DNA of 64,000 nucleotides, from NCBI RefSeq assembly GCF_009759665.1, contig NZ_WQNE01000011.1, forward strand, positions 124,001 through 188,000, written 5' to 3'. Shown piece by piece: positions 9,020 to 21,535 of the stretch. Numbering within the stretch: the stretch's first letter is position 1; each line of letters opens with the position of its first letter. The stretch comes from Bradyrhizobium cajani (GTDB lineage: Bacteria > Pseudomonadota > Alphaproteobacteria > Rhizobiales > Xanthobacteraceae). The notes under the pieces were generated by a model that ran no database searches, was not told the origin of the DNA, and saw only the letters and a list, made by a program, of their open reading frames with translations. Both the position numbers and the translations under genes were made by a program.

Positions 9020-9655
9020 ATGCGCGATCCGGTTGAAACCTACATGAACCTCGTGCCCATGGTGGTCGAGCAGACCAACCGTGGCGAGCGCGCCTACGAC
9101 ATCTTCTCGCGCCTTCTGAAGGAGCGCATCATCTTCGTGACCGGCCCGGTCGAGGATGGCATGTCGACGCTGATCGTCGCGCAGCTGTTGTTCCTCGAGG
9201 CGGACAATCCGAAGAAGGAAATCTCGATGTACATCAACTCGCCGGGCGGCGTGGTGACATCGGGGCTTGCGATCTACGACACCATGCAGTTCATCCGCCC
9301 GGCGGTCTCGACGCTGTGCACGGGGCAGGCGGCCTCGATGGGCTCGCTGCTGCTCGCCGCCGGCGAAAAGGACATGCGCTTCTCGCTGCCGAACTCCCGC
9401 ATCATGGTGCATCAGCCGTCCGGCGGCTTCCAGGGCCAGGCCACCGACATCATGCTGCACGCGCAGGAAATCCTGAACCTGAAGAAGCGGCTCAACGAGA
9501 TCTACGTGAAGCACACCGGGCAGACCTACAAGACGATCGAGGACGCGCTGGAGCGCGACAAGTTCCTGACCGCGAACGACGCCAAGGAGTTTGGTCTGGT
9601 CGACAAAGTCATCGACAAGCGCGCCGAGGAACCGGCGCCGGTGAAGGTCCCGTAG
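9020..9655 (+). CDS. clpP: ATP-dependent Clp protease proteolytic subunit
   Basis: A 211-residue serine peptidase that forms a double heptameric chamber and works with ClpX or ClpA. The catalytic serine is Ser106 in GQAASMGS and the histidine is His131 in SRIMVHQPSGG; an Asp follows in the family. The length is normal. The gap to clpX (449 bases) is larger than usual for a two-gene operon, so clpX probably has its own promoter. A short inverted repeat GGTAC-N5-GTACC lies at 8889-8903 upstream of clpP; its role is unknown. Confidence 0.97.
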   Translation: MRDPVETYMNLVPMVVEQTNRGERAYDIFSRLLKERIIFVTGPVEDGMSTLIVAQLLFLEADNPKKEISMYINSPGGVVTSGLAIYDTMQFIRPAVSTLCTGQAASMGSLLLAAGEKDMRFSLPNSRIMVHQPSGGFQGQATDIMLHAQEILNLKKRLNEIYVKHTGQTYKTIEDALERDKFLTANDAKEFGLVDKVIDKRAEEPAPVKVP

Positions 9656-10104
9656 CACTACTGATCCGTAACGGCGATCCCTCGGGATCGCCGTGGGATC
9701 GTCAGGGTGGCGTTCACCTTAGGTGCGCGTGTGCGCATCGCAAAACGGTGTTTTGCGCCCTGCGGCAAGCAGAAAGTTCCGCTTTCGTGCTTGTTTTTCG
9801 TGGCAATCCAGCAACGCCGGGGTGATTTCGATCACTTCGTCCGTGCCAAGACCGGAAATCACGGTATTGTCACGGGTAGCCGGCGAGCCCCGATTAGCGA
9901 ATTCTTGATAGTCGGGTGACAGCATGGTTGGCTACGACTGATCGGCTATGATCGCGGGAGAATCGAGTGACCGTGATTCGCACGGGATGTAACGCGTAGG
10001 GTCTTTTTTGGTACGGAATTTGCTCTATTTGAACTTCATACCGGCCATCGTGTCGGAATGGAGTGATCGAGCGGAACGGGATCGAACCGCGGACGGAGAC
10101 ATGA
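9656..10104. other. clpP-clpX intergenic region
   Basis: 449 bases with no gene I can support. It starts with a hairpin (ACGGCGATCC / GGGATCGCCGT, 9671-9693) that could end clpP transcription although a T-run is lacking. The rest is less GC-rich than the flanking genes and should contain the clpX promoter. Short open frames exist on both strands, but none has a convincing ribosome site or familiar sequence. Confidence 0.5.
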
Positions 10105-11376
<1,272 letters not shown>

Positions 11377-11698
11377 TTTTCGGCGCTGGAACGCTCCAAC
11401 CGTCTCATCTAGTAAGGCTGCGGAAATGTATCTCCGCAGCCGGTGTTGCGTCGCTTACCTGCGTGCGTAAGCGCCTGATGGCGCGCGTTTTTCAATGACT
11501 TGACACCCCCGGGGTCGATAGCCACCTAATGTCGGCGGCGAGCAAGAATTCCCTTCAAGATTCGCCTCAGTTCCGATCCGGCAAGCCGGTCCACCTCGTA
11601 AAAGGACCGATCGGTTCTGCGGATCACCTCGGCACCTTGTGGCGGTTGCGCATGATCAGCGGGCTGCGTGCAAGGGGGCAAAGCAAAAGGAAAAGGCC
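11377..11698. other. clpX-lon intergenic region with hairpin and candidate lon promoter
   Basis: 322 bases without a gene. A strong hairpin with arms GGCTGCGGA and TCCGCAGCC lies at 11416-11441 just after clpX and may end its transcript, although no T-run follows. Further on, CTTGACA at 11499-11505 and CCTAAT at 11525-11530 could be the -35 and -10 of the lon promoter. The CTTG core also fits the heat-shock sigma factor RpoH, which would suit lon. Confidence 0.45.
11499..11530 (+). promoter_or_regulatory. Candidate lon promoter (RpoH-like or sigma-70-like)
   Basis: CTTGACA is followed 19 bases later by CCTAAT, about 170 bases before the lon start. The -10 match is imperfect. Heat-shock control of lon is common in proteobacteria, but this site is inferred from pattern only. 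Confidence 0.3.
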
Positions 11699-14122
<2,424 letters not shown>

Positions 14123-14142
14123 GGTTCAGCGAAAGATGATAG

Positions 14143-14164
14143 AACGGCGCCTTCGGGCGCCGTT
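14143..14164 (+). terminator. Rho-independent terminator of lon
   Basis: Arms AACGGCGCC and GGCGCCGTT pair around a short loop and are followed by TTGTTTT, a typical intrinsic terminator 20 bases after the lon stop. Confidence 0.85.
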
Positions 14165-14182
14165 TTGTTTTGGAAGCTGGCC

Positions 14183-14587
14183 ATGCACATCGATGGGCAA
14201 TGCCATTGCGGGCAGATCACCTATGAGGCCGACATCGACCCCGAGGCGGTCTCGGTGTGCCACTGCACCGATTGTCAGACGCTGACCGGCTCGCCGTTCC
14301 GGGTGACGGCGATCTGTTCCGCGACCGATGTCCGCCTGACCGGCGGCACGCCGAAAGTCTACGGCAAGCGCGGCGACAACGGCCGGATGCGCCTCCAGCA
14401 CTTCTGCGCCGACTGCGGTTCCCCGCTGTTCACCAGCGGCGAGGGCGACCAGGCCGACGATTGGGGTATCCGCTGGGGCAGCATCCGCCAGCGGGACAAG
14501 TTGCGGCCCGTCAGGCAGATCTGGTGCCAGTCGGCCGCGGTGTGGATCGATGCGGTGCCGCTGCTGCCAGGGAGGCCAGGGGATTGA
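14183..14587 (+). CDS. GFA-family zinc-binding protein
   Basis: A 134-residue protein with the Gfa/CENP-V zinc-site pattern: CHCG at the N-terminus, CHCTDC near residue 31, and CADCGSPL further on. Characterised relatives bind glutathione and were named glutathione-dependent formaldehyde-activating enzymes, but most members are uncharacterised. The ATG at MHIDGQCHCG is preferred because the first zinc motif usually lies at the very N-terminus; a start at 14165 would overlap the lon terminator. Confidence 0.85.
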   Translation: MHIDGQCHCGQITYEADIDPEAVSVCHCTDCQTLTGSPFRVTAICSATDVRLTGGTPKVYGKRGDNGRMRLQHFCADCGSPLFTSGEGDQADDWGIRWGSIRQRDKLRPVRQIWCQSAAVWIDAVPLLPGRPGD

Positions 14588-14646
14588 GGCGGAAATGACG
14601 TTCCGCGCTTGCCCGTGCGGGGCCAGTGAGGCTAAAGAGGCGGCGA

Positions 14647-14723
14647 GGGCGGTTAGCTCAGCTGGTTAGAGCATCTCGTTTACACCGAGAGGGTCCGCGG
14701 TTCGAATCCGTGACCGCCCACCA
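14647..14723 (+). tRNA. tRNA-Val (UAC anticodon)
   Basis: A 77-base cloverleaf with acceptor arms GGGCGGT/ACCGCCC, D-loop AGCTCAGCTGGTTAGAGC, anticodon stem TCTCG/CGAGA around TTTACAC, T-loop TTCGAATC and encoded CCA. A GCTCG...CGAGC hairpin just after it (about 14730-14750) may act in termination. Confidence 0.97.
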
Positions 14724-14872
14724 GCCTTCGCTCGCTTCGCGAGCTTCGGCTTGGCAGGCCGGCCTCTTGCTCAGCAAAACGCGACGCGCACCGGGTTCGC
14801 ACGACCATCGTGGGACTGCCAAATGTCCCACAATGGCGCTCGGTCATTCCTGATGTCAGGCAGCCCGCGGTG

Positions 14873-15229
14873 TCAGGCAGTCTTGGTGAACATCGTCAGC
14901 ACACCGTCCACGATGTTGATGGCAACGACTTGCGACGAGGTCAGACCCTTGGCCTTGAGCGCAGATGCCGCCGCCGGAGTTGCATCGATCGTTTTCCGAA
15001 GCGATTGGATATCTTCATCGGTCGTCTGTGCGACGATTTCATCGACCTTCGAGCGAACCGCCGGCTGCAGCTCCTTGACGTCGACAACCTGGATCTGGCG
15101 GATGACCGTGCTGGACTTGGCAGCCGGTGATTCCGCACCGGCTTGCGACGATGTGCCTTGCGCCAGCACGTGGGCTGGCGTTCCGAGGGAGAGGACTGTG
15201 ATGATGATGGATGCCGTGAAGGTGCGCAT
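14873..15229 (-). CDS. Small exported protein of unknown function
   Basis: About 118 residues with a clear signal peptide (hydrophobic core ASIIITVLSLG and cleavage near HVLAQG). The mature part is acidic to neutral, includes IRQIQVVDVKELQPAVRSKV, and ends in a helix-rich region. No domain was recognised. Two ATGs lie six bases apart; the second (15229) has the better spacing from an AAAAGG sequence. It is isolated between tRNA-Val and a divergent methyltransferase. Confidence 0.6.
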   Translation of the reverse strand: MRTFTASIIITVLSLGTPAHVLAQGTSSQAGAESPAAKSSTVIRQIQVVDVKELQPAVRSKVDEIVAQTTDEDIQSLRKTIDATPAAASALKAKGLTSSQVVAINIVDGVLTMFTKTA

Positions 15230-15389
15230 GGTCATGCCTTTTCAAGGTGGGCAACCCAAGAATCCTATTCACGAAATCTGGTTGACGTCTGATTCCTATG
15301 GGGCCATTCGGTGAAACCAATGCGGCCGCAATGCGAGCGCGTCCCGCCGGAAGCACGGCCAAGTTTACGAACTCGAACGAGGGGTCCTC

Positions 15390-16247
15390 ATGGAACAGCC
15401 TAGCGGACACGCAGAGAATGCCGACCAGATCGCCTATTGGAACGGCCCCAGCGGGCAGCGCTGGGCCGATCGCCACGCGGCGCAGGAGAATTTGCTTGGA
15501 CCCATTGCCGATGTTCTGATCGACCGCGCCAGGCCGAGACCTGGCGAGCGCGTCCTCGATGTCGGCTGCGGCTCCGGTGCGACGACGTTCGCGTTCGCGA
15601 AGGCGGTCGCGCCTGATGGCTTCGCGCTCGGCCTCGACGTCTCCGACCCGATGCTGTCGCAGGCGCGTGCGCTGGCGCCGAAGGGGCTGCCGCTCGATTT
15701 CGTGCTGGCAGATGCGACGGTGCATCCGTTCGAGCCGGCCAGCTTCGACTTGCTGGCGTCGCGCTTCGGCGTGATGTTCTTCGCCGATCCGATCGCGTCC
15801 TTCACCAACCTCCGCCGGGCGCTGAAGCGGACCGGGCGGCTCGCTTTCGTCTGCTGGCGCGAGCCGAAGGAAAATCCGTGGATGATGGCGCCGCTGATGG
15901 CGGTCTACAAACACGTGCCGAAGATGCCGCCGGTCGGGCCGGAAGAGCCGGGCCCGTTCGCCTTCGCCTCGGAGGAGCGCGTCACGCGCATCCTGAAAGG
16001 TGCAGGCTTCGTCGACGTGGCGATGGAGCCGCATAATCTTCCGATGGACGTCGCGATCGGCGGCGGGCTCGATGCCGCCGTCGACGGCGCGCTCCAGATC
16101 GGCCCAGCCAGCCGTGCGCTGCAGGGCCATCCGCCGGAGACATACGAGGCCGCCAAGGCTTCGATCCGCGAGATGCTCGCGCCGTTCCTGAAGGGGCAGT
16201 CGGTGGCGCTGCAGGGCGCGATCTGGATCGTGACGGCGAAGGTGTAG
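15390..16247 (+). CDS. Class I SAM-dependent methyltransferase
   Basis: A 285-residue Rossmann-fold methyltransferase. The SAM-binding motif I is LDVGCGSGATTF (about 53-64), followed by LGLDVSDPML as motif II and a FDLLASRFGVMFF segment as motif IV. It resembles UbiE/type 11 enzymes, but the substrate is unknown. GAGGGG precedes the start. It stands alone before a palindromic repeat. Confidence 0.85.
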   Translation: MEQPSGHAENADQIAYWNGPSGQRWADRHAAQENLLGPIADVLIDRARPRPGERVLDVGCGSGATTFAFAKAVAPDGFALGLDVSDPMLSQARALAPKGLPLDFVLADATVHPFEPASFDLLASRFGVMFFADPIASFTNLRRALKRTGRLAFVCWREPKENPWMMAPLMAVYKHVPKMPPVGPEEPGPFAFASEERVTRILKGAGFVDVAMEPHNLPMDVAIGGGLDAAVDGALQIGPASRALQGHPPETYEAAKASIREMLAPFLKGQSVALQGAIWIVTAKV

Positions 16248-16265
16248 GCCGCGCTCTCTCCGCGC

Positions 16266-16352
16266 CGTCATTGCGAGGAGCCCTTGCGACGAAGCAATCC
16301 AGACTGTTCCCGCGGACAGATTCTGGATTGCTTCGCTGCGCTCGCAATGACG
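16266..16352. repeat. Palindromic intergenic repeat (CGTCATTGCGAG family)
   Basis: An 87-base element with inverted ends CGTCATTGCGAG and CTCGCAATGACG and internal matching arms GAAGCAATCCAGA / TCTGGATTGCTTC. It sits between two convergent genes. Elements with these ends are, as I recall, frequent between genes in this bacterial group. It could fold into a long hairpin that ends both transcripts. Confidence 0.8.
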
Positions 16353-16375
16353 ACGTGGAGGCAGAGTGCCCCCTT

Positions 16376-17344
16376 TCACACCACATCATCCGGCGCCAGC
16401 GCGCAGCCATTGTCGGGATGGGTCTCGACCTGAAGCGTGGTGTGGCCGATGCGGAAGGACGCCTTCAGCAGCTGCGCCGTCTCCATCAGGAATGCATCGT
16501 CGCTCCCTGTGGGCATGACGAGGTGGCAGGTCAGCGCGGTCTCGGTGGTCGAGATCGGCCAGACATGGAGATCGTGGATCCCTGACACGCCGGGGCGCGC
16601 CAGCAAAAACGCCCTGATCGCGGCGAGGTCGGTGCCCTTGGGCGCCGCCGCCATCGACATGTCGATGGAGCCGCGCAGCAGGCTGGTCGTGCTCCACAGG
16701 ATCGTGGCGCAGATGACGAGGCTGGTGACGGGGGCGAGCCAGAGCCAGCCGGTCCAGATGATCAGCGCCGCCGAGACCACGACGCCGAGGGAGACCGCGG
16801 CGTCGGCCGCCATGTGCAAATAGGCGCCTTCAATGTTGATGTCGTCCTTGCGGCCGCCCGCGAACAGCATGGCGGTAAAGCCGTTGATGAGGATGCCGAT
16901 GCCGGCGACCACCATCACCGTGACGCCTGCGATCGGCTGCGGTTCGCGCAGCCGCAGGATCGCCTCCCAGCCGATCGCACCGGTGGCGACCAGCAGGAAC
17001 ACCGCATTCGCCAGCGCCGCGAGGATGGTGGAGGCGCGCAGGCCGTAGGTGAAGCGGCCGCTCGGCGCGCGCCGCGCCGCGATCGAGGCGCCCCAGGCCA
17101 CGACCAGGCCAAGCACGTCGGAAAGGTTATGGCCGGCGTCCGCGAGCAGGGCGGTGGAGTTGCCGATATAGCCGTAGACCGCTTCGGCCACGACCAGCGC
17201 GACGTTGAGCGAAATGCCGATCGCGAACGCCTTGCCGAAGTTCGCGGGCGCATGGACATGCGCGTGCCCGTGGCTGTGGTTATGACCATGGTCGTGGCCA
17301 TCGTGATCATGGTGATGATGGCCGTGATGGTCGTGGCTGCCCAC
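16376..17344 (-). CDS. Cation diffusion facilitator (CDF) metal transporter
   Basis: A 322-residue inner-membrane exporter of divalent metals with about six transmembrane helices. The N-terminus is a His-rich tract (many HDH and HGH units within the first 30 residues). The transport-site motifs HNLSD after the first helices and HMAADAAVSLG (H-x3-D) in helix 5 are both present. The C-terminal cytoplasmic domain contains HDLHVWPISTTETALTCH. The start is a GTG two bases after the CzcA stop, with GGGGAG upstream, so it is the last gene of the czc-like operon. Its size and motifs fit CzcD/DmeF-type zinc, cobalt or cadmium exporters. Confidence 0.92.
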   Translation of the reverse strand: MGSHDHHGHHHHDHDGHDHGHNHSHGHAHVHAPANFGKAFAIGISLNVALVVAEAVYGYIGNSTALLADAGHNLSDVLGLVVAWGASIAARRAPSGRFTYGLRASTILAALANAVFLLVATGAIGWEAILRLREPQPIAGVTVMVVAGIGILINGFTAMLFAGGRKDDINIEGAYLHMAADAAVSLGVVVSAALIIWTGWLWLAPVTSLVICATILWSTTSLLRGSIDMSMAAAPKGTDLAAIRAFLLARPGVSGIHDLHVWPISTTETALTCHLVMPTGSDDAFLMETAQLLKASFRIGHTTLQVETHPDNGCALAPDDVV

Positions 17345-17346
17345 CT

Positions 17347-20300
17347 CTAGCGCTCCCCGGAAGCTGCCAAATCAGGCGCCATTGTAGGCGTTTCGGTGCC
17401 TGCGTCACGGCGGAACAGCACGTAGAGCGCCGGCAGCACCAGGAGCGTCAACATGGTCGAGGAGATGATGCCGCCGATCACCACGGTCGCAAGCGGCCGC
17501 TGCACCTCGGCGCCCGCGCCGGTTGCGAGCGCCATCGGCACGAAGCCGAGCGAGGCGACCAGCGCCGTCATCAGCACCGGCCGCAGCCGCGTCAGCGCGC
17601 CCTCGCGGACCGCATCCACGACGGATCGCCCCTCGCTGCGCAGCCGTTCGATGAAGGCGATGATGACGAGGCCGTTGAGCACGGCGACGCCCGACAGCGC
17701 AATGAAGCCGACGCCGGCGCTGATCGAGAGCGGGATATCGCGCAGCAGCAGCGCCGCGACGCCGCCGGTCAATGCCAGCGGCACGCCGGAGAACACCAAA
17801 GCCGCATCCGCCGCCGATCCCATGCCCATGAACAGCAGCAGGAACACCAGCAGCAGCGCCACCGGCACCACGATCATCAGCCGCTTGGTCGCGGAGACCA
17901 GTTGCTCGAACTGTCCGCCCCAGCCGATCCAGTAGCCCGGCGGCAGCTTGACCTTCTCGGCCACCACCGCCTCGGCCTCGCTGACGAAGGAGCCGAGATC
18001 GCGCGCGCGGACATTGGCGGTGACGACGATGCGCCGCTTGCCGTTCTCGCGGCTGATCTGGTTGGGGCCGGGCGTCGCATCGACGGTGGCGACCGACGAC
18101 AGCGGCACATAGCGCATCTGGGTGAGGGGGGAGGCGGACAGCGCCGTTCGAACGGCCGTGCCGGATGTGGCCTCCTCACCGGGCGGCAGCGGGATCGGGA
18201 TGGCCCGGATCGCCTCGAGATTGCCGCGCAGGTGCTCGGGCAGGCGCACGACGATGTCGAAGCGGCGGTCGCCCTCGAACAACTTGCCGGCCGACTTGCC
18301 GCCCACCGCGATCTCGACGATGCCCTGCACCTCGCTGATGCTGAGGCCGTAACGGGCGAGCGCCTGGCGGTCGAGGCGGACGGTGAGGATCGGCAGGCCT
18401 GCGACCTGCTCGATCTTGACGTCGCTGGCGCCGCGGATGCCGCGGATCGCGGCCTCCACCTGTTTTGCCGCGCCTTGCAGAATGTCGAGATCATCGCCGA
18501 AGATCTTGACGCCGACGTCGCTGCGCACGCCGGAGATCAGCTCGTTGACGCGGAACTGGATCGGCTGGGAGATTTCGTAGGCGCTGCCTGGAATGTCGTC
18601 GGCGGCATGGTCGATGGCCTCGATCACCTCCGATTTCGGCTTGTCCGGGTCGGGCCATTCGGCGCGCGGCTTCAGCATGATGTAGCCGTCGGTCTGCGCC
18701 GGCGACATCGGGTCGGTGGCGATCTCCGCGGTGCCGATGCGGGTGAAGAACTCCTTCACTTCGGGTATCTGCATGATGCGCTTTTCCAGCGCCTTTTGGA
18801 GGTCCAGCGATTGCGTGAGGCTGGTCCCGGGAATCCGGATGGAGGCCAGCGCGACGTCGCCTTCGTCCAGGCTCGGAATGAACTCGCCGCCCATGCGCGC
18901 GGCGGCGATGCCGCTCGCGATCACGATGACGACAGCCATGATGGCGACTGCGGCGCGATTGTCGATGGCAAAGCGGAGCAGGGGGAGGTAGGCGCGCTTC
19001 GCCAGCCGCATGAACAGGTTTTCGTGTTCGGACACCTTACCGGTGACGAAGATGGCAACCGCCGCCGGCACGAAGGTGATGGAGAACAGCACCGCGGCGC
19101 CCAGTGCCATCAGCACGGTCAACGCCATCGGCGTGAACATCTTGCCTTCGACGCCGGTCAGCGTCAGGACCGGCAGATAGACCACCGCGATGATCAGCGT
19201 TCCGAACAGGCTCGGCTTGATGACCTCGCTCGACCCGCGCAGGATCGCATGCAGCCGTTCGGAGGTCGTGAGCAGGCGGCCTCTCTCGCGCTGGGCCAGG
19301 GCCAGCATGCGCAGGCAATTCTCGACGATGATCACGGCGCCGTCGACGATGATGCCGAAGTCGATCGCGCCCAGGCTCATCAGGTTGGCGCTGACCTTGG
19401 TCTCGACCATGCCGGTGATCGTCATGGCCATGGACAGCGGAATGACGCAGGCCACCACGAGCGCGGCGCGGATGTTTCCGAGGATCAGGAACAGCACGGC
19501 CACGACCAGCGCCGCGCCTTCCAGCAGGTTGTTCTTGACCGTGCGGATGGTGGCTTCGACCAGATCGGTGCGGTCGTAGACGGTTCGCGTCACGACGCCC
19601 TCGGGCAGCGATTTGGCGATGTCCTCGAGACGGGCTGCGACGCGGCGCGCGACGCTGCGGCTGTTTTCGCCGATCAGCAGCATCGCGGTGCCGAGCACGG
19701 TCTCCTCGCCATTGCGCGTCGCCGCGCCCGTGCGCAGATCGCGGCCTTCCGTGACCGTCGCGACATCCCTGATCCTGACGGGATTGCCGCCGCGCGAGCC
19801 GATGACGATGTCCTGGATTTCGCTGATGTTGCCGACCTGGCCCGGCGAGCGAACCAGATATTGCTCGCCGTTGCGCTCAATATAGCCGGCGCCGACATTG
19901 GCGTTGTTGGCGGCGAGCGCCGTCATGACGTCGCGAAAGCCGAGCCGGTAGGCCATCAGCTTGCCCGGATCCGGCAGCACGTGGAACTGGCGCTCGAAGC
20001 CGCCGATCGTGTTGATCTCGACCACGCCCGGCACGTTGCGAAGCTGCGGCCGGATGATCCAGTCCTGCACGGTGCGCAAATCGGTCAGCGAATAGTCGTG
20101 GCCGCCTTGCGTCTTGGCGCCCGCCTTCGCCTCGACGGTGTACATGAAGATCTCGCCGAGCCCGGTCGAGACCGGACCCATCGCCACCTCGACGCCGGCC
20201 GGGAGCTGGTCCTTCACCTGCTGGATGCGTTCGCCGACGAGCTGGCGGGCGAAATAGATGTCGGTGCCGTCCTTGAACACGACCGTCACCTGGCTGAGGC

Positions 20301-20565
20301 CGTAGCGCGACAGCGAGCGGGTGTAGTCGAGCTTGGGCAGGCCGCCCATCGCGGTCTCGACCGGGAAGGTGATACGCTGCTCGGTCTCGAGCGGCGAATA
20401 GCCCGGCGCGCGCGTGTTGATCTGGACCTGGATGTTGGTGATGTCGGGGACGGCGTCGATCGGAAGGCGCTGGAAATTCCAGGCGCCGAACGCGACAGCT
20501 CCGAGCGCGAGCAGCAGGACCAGCCAGCGCTGATGCAGCGAGACGGCGAGGAGACGCTCAATCAT
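17347..20565 (-). CDS. czcA: Heavy-metal RND efflux pump, CzcA type
   Basis: A 1072-residue inner-membrane proton-driven transporter of the HME-RND family with twelve predicted helices and two large periplasmic loops. The helix-4 signature DFGIIVDGAVIIVEN (about residues 400-415) follows the DFG-x3-DGA-x3-VEN pattern of divalent-cation pumps such as CzcA, so zinc, cobalt, cadmium or nickel export is expected. It overlaps the adaptor gene upstream by eight bases and is followed two bases later by the CDF gene. Exact metal preference cannot be read from sequence. Confidence 0.93.
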   Translation of the reverse strand: MIERLLAVSLHQRWLVLLLALGAVAFGAWNFQRLPIDAVPDITNIQVQINTRAPGYSPLETEQRITFPVETAMGGLPKLDYTRSLSRYGLSQVTVVFKDGTDIYFARQLVGERIQQVKDQLPAGVEVAMGPVSTGLGEIFMYTVEAKAGAKTQGGHDYSLTDLRTVQDWIIRPQLRNVPGVVEINTIGGFERQFHVLPDPGKLMAYRLGFRDVMTALAANNANVGAGYIERNGEQYLVRSPGQVGNISEIQDIVIGSRGGNPVRIRDVATVTEGRDLRTGAATRNGEETVLGTAMLLIGENSRSVARRVAARLEDIAKSLPEGVVTRTVYDRTDLVEATIRTVKNNLLEGAALVVAVLFLILGNIRAALVVACVIPLSMAMTITGMVETKVSANLMSLGAIDFGIIVDGAVIIVENCLRMLALAQRERGRLLTTSERLHAILRGSSEVIKPSLFGTLIIAVVYLPVLTLTGVEGKMFTPMALTVLMALGAAVLFSITFVPAAVAIFVTGKVSEHENLFMRLAKRAYLPLLRFAIDNRAAVAIMAVVIVIASGIAAARMGGEFIPSLDEGDVALASIRIPGTSLTQSLDLQKALEKRIMQIPEVKEFFTRIGTAEIATDPMSPAQTDGYIMLKPRAEWPDPDKPKSEVIEAIDHAADDIPGSAYEISQPIQFRVNELISGVRSDVGVKIFGDDLDILQGAAKQVEAAIRGIRGASDVKIEQVAGLPILTVRLDRQALARYGLSISEVQGIVEIAVGGKSAGKLFEGDRRFDIVVRLPEHLRGNLEAIRAIPIPLPPGEEATSGTAVRTALSASPLTQMRYVPLSSVATVDATPGPNQISRENGKRRIVVTANVRARDLGSFVSEAEAVVAEKVKLPPGYWIGWGGQFEQLVSATKRLMIVVPVALLLVFLLLFMGMGSAADAALVFSGVPLALTGGVAALLLRDIPLSISAGVGFIALSGVAVLNGLVIIAFIERLRSEGRSVVDAVREGALTRLRPVLMTALVASLGFVPMALATGAGAEVQRPLATVVIGGIISSTMLTLLVLPALYVLFRRDAGTETPTMAPDLAASGER

Positions 20566-21535
20566 GTTCGGCCTCGCCCTTGCCCATCTCCGCCTTCACG
20601 ACGAAGCTGTTCTCCGCGACGTATTGCTCGCCGGCGGAAAGGCCGGCCCTGATCTCGACATGGCGCGGATCGGAATCCCCGAGCTCGACCGGGCGCGCCT
20701 CGATCTTGTCGCCATCCTCGCGCACGAACACGATGGTCCTGTTCTCCAGCGTCTGGATCGCGCTCTTGCGCACGGCCACCGCGACGTTGCGCGCGGCGAG
20801 GATCAGCCGCGCCGTGACGAACAGACCGGGGCGAAGCCGGCCGTCCGGATTCGGCAGCACCACGCGCGCCAGCGCGGTCTGGGTCTCGCTGGAGCCGATC
20901 GGCGCCATGTACGAGATCGTGCCCTTGATCTCGCCGCGTCCGTCGTCGGGATCGATCAGCACCTCGTCGTTGAGGCGAACGCGCCTTAAGTCTTGCCGGT
21001 AGATCGACAGGTCGACCCAGATGGTGGAGAGGTCGGCGACGACGAAGGCCGGCTTCTGCTCGGAGGCGTATTCGCCGAGCGAGATCTGCCGTTCGATGAT
21101 GGTGCCGGCGATCGGCGCCTTCAGCTCATAGACGGTGAGGCTCTGGTTGCTCTCGATCGCGGCCAGCAGATCGTCCTTGGCGACCCTGTCGCCGATGCGC
21201 TTCTGGATCGATTTGGCGAGCCCGGGAAAGCGCGGCGTCACCTGAACGACCGCCTCCTGGTTGGCGCGCAAGATGCCGTTGAAGGACAACGTATCGGTCA
21301 GCGTCGCGCTCGTGGCCTCCGCCAGCACCACGCCGGCGGCGGCGAGCTTGACGTCGGAGATGCGGATGCGGTCGGCACCGTGCTCGTCCTGCTCGACATG
21401 GTCGTTCGGCTTCTTCTGTTCGGAATGCTCGGCATGCTCGGTTGGCGCGACCTTGCCCGGAGCGAGCAGGGCATAGCCGTAAGCGCCGAGCGCGGCGGCA
21501 ACGACGGCAACGAGAATGGTGGAGGACGTCTTCAT
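20558..21535 (-). CDS. czcB: Periplasmic adaptor (membrane fusion protein) of the CzcA-type pump
   Basis: A 325-residue adaptor with an N-terminal membrane anchor (ILVAVVAAALGAYGYALL), then a His/Glu-rich linker (EHAEHSEQKKPNDHVEQDEH), lipoyl-like and beta-barrel domains (APIAGTIIERQISLGEYAS). It links the inner-membrane pump to the TolC-type channel. It is translationally coupled to both neighbours (ATGA overlap with the channel gene, eight bases with the pump). The charged linker may bind metal; that is inference. Confidence 0.9.
   Translation of the reverse strand: MKTSSTILVAVVAAALGAYGYALLAPGKVAPTEHAEHSEQKKPNDHVEQDEHGADRIRISDVKLAAAGVVLAEATSATLTDTLSFNGILRANQEAVVQVTPRFPGLAKSIQKRIGDRVAKDDLLAAIESNQSLTVYELKAPIAGTIIERQISLGEYASEQKPAFVVADLSTIWVDLSIYRQDLRRVRLNDEVLIDPDDGRGEIKGTISYMAPIGSSETQTALARVVLPNPDGRLRPGLFVTARLILAARNVAVAVRKSAIQTLENRTIVFVREDGDKIEARPVELGDSDPRHVEIRAGLSAGEQYVAENSFVVKAEMGKGEAEHD

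Noticed and set aside
17902..20652. 916-codon open frame on the plus strand opposite the CzcA gene
   Set aside because: It lies antisense to a clear RND pump. Its product is Asp/Arg/Gly/His-rich with no domain, as expected when the opposite strand of high-GC coding DNA is read.
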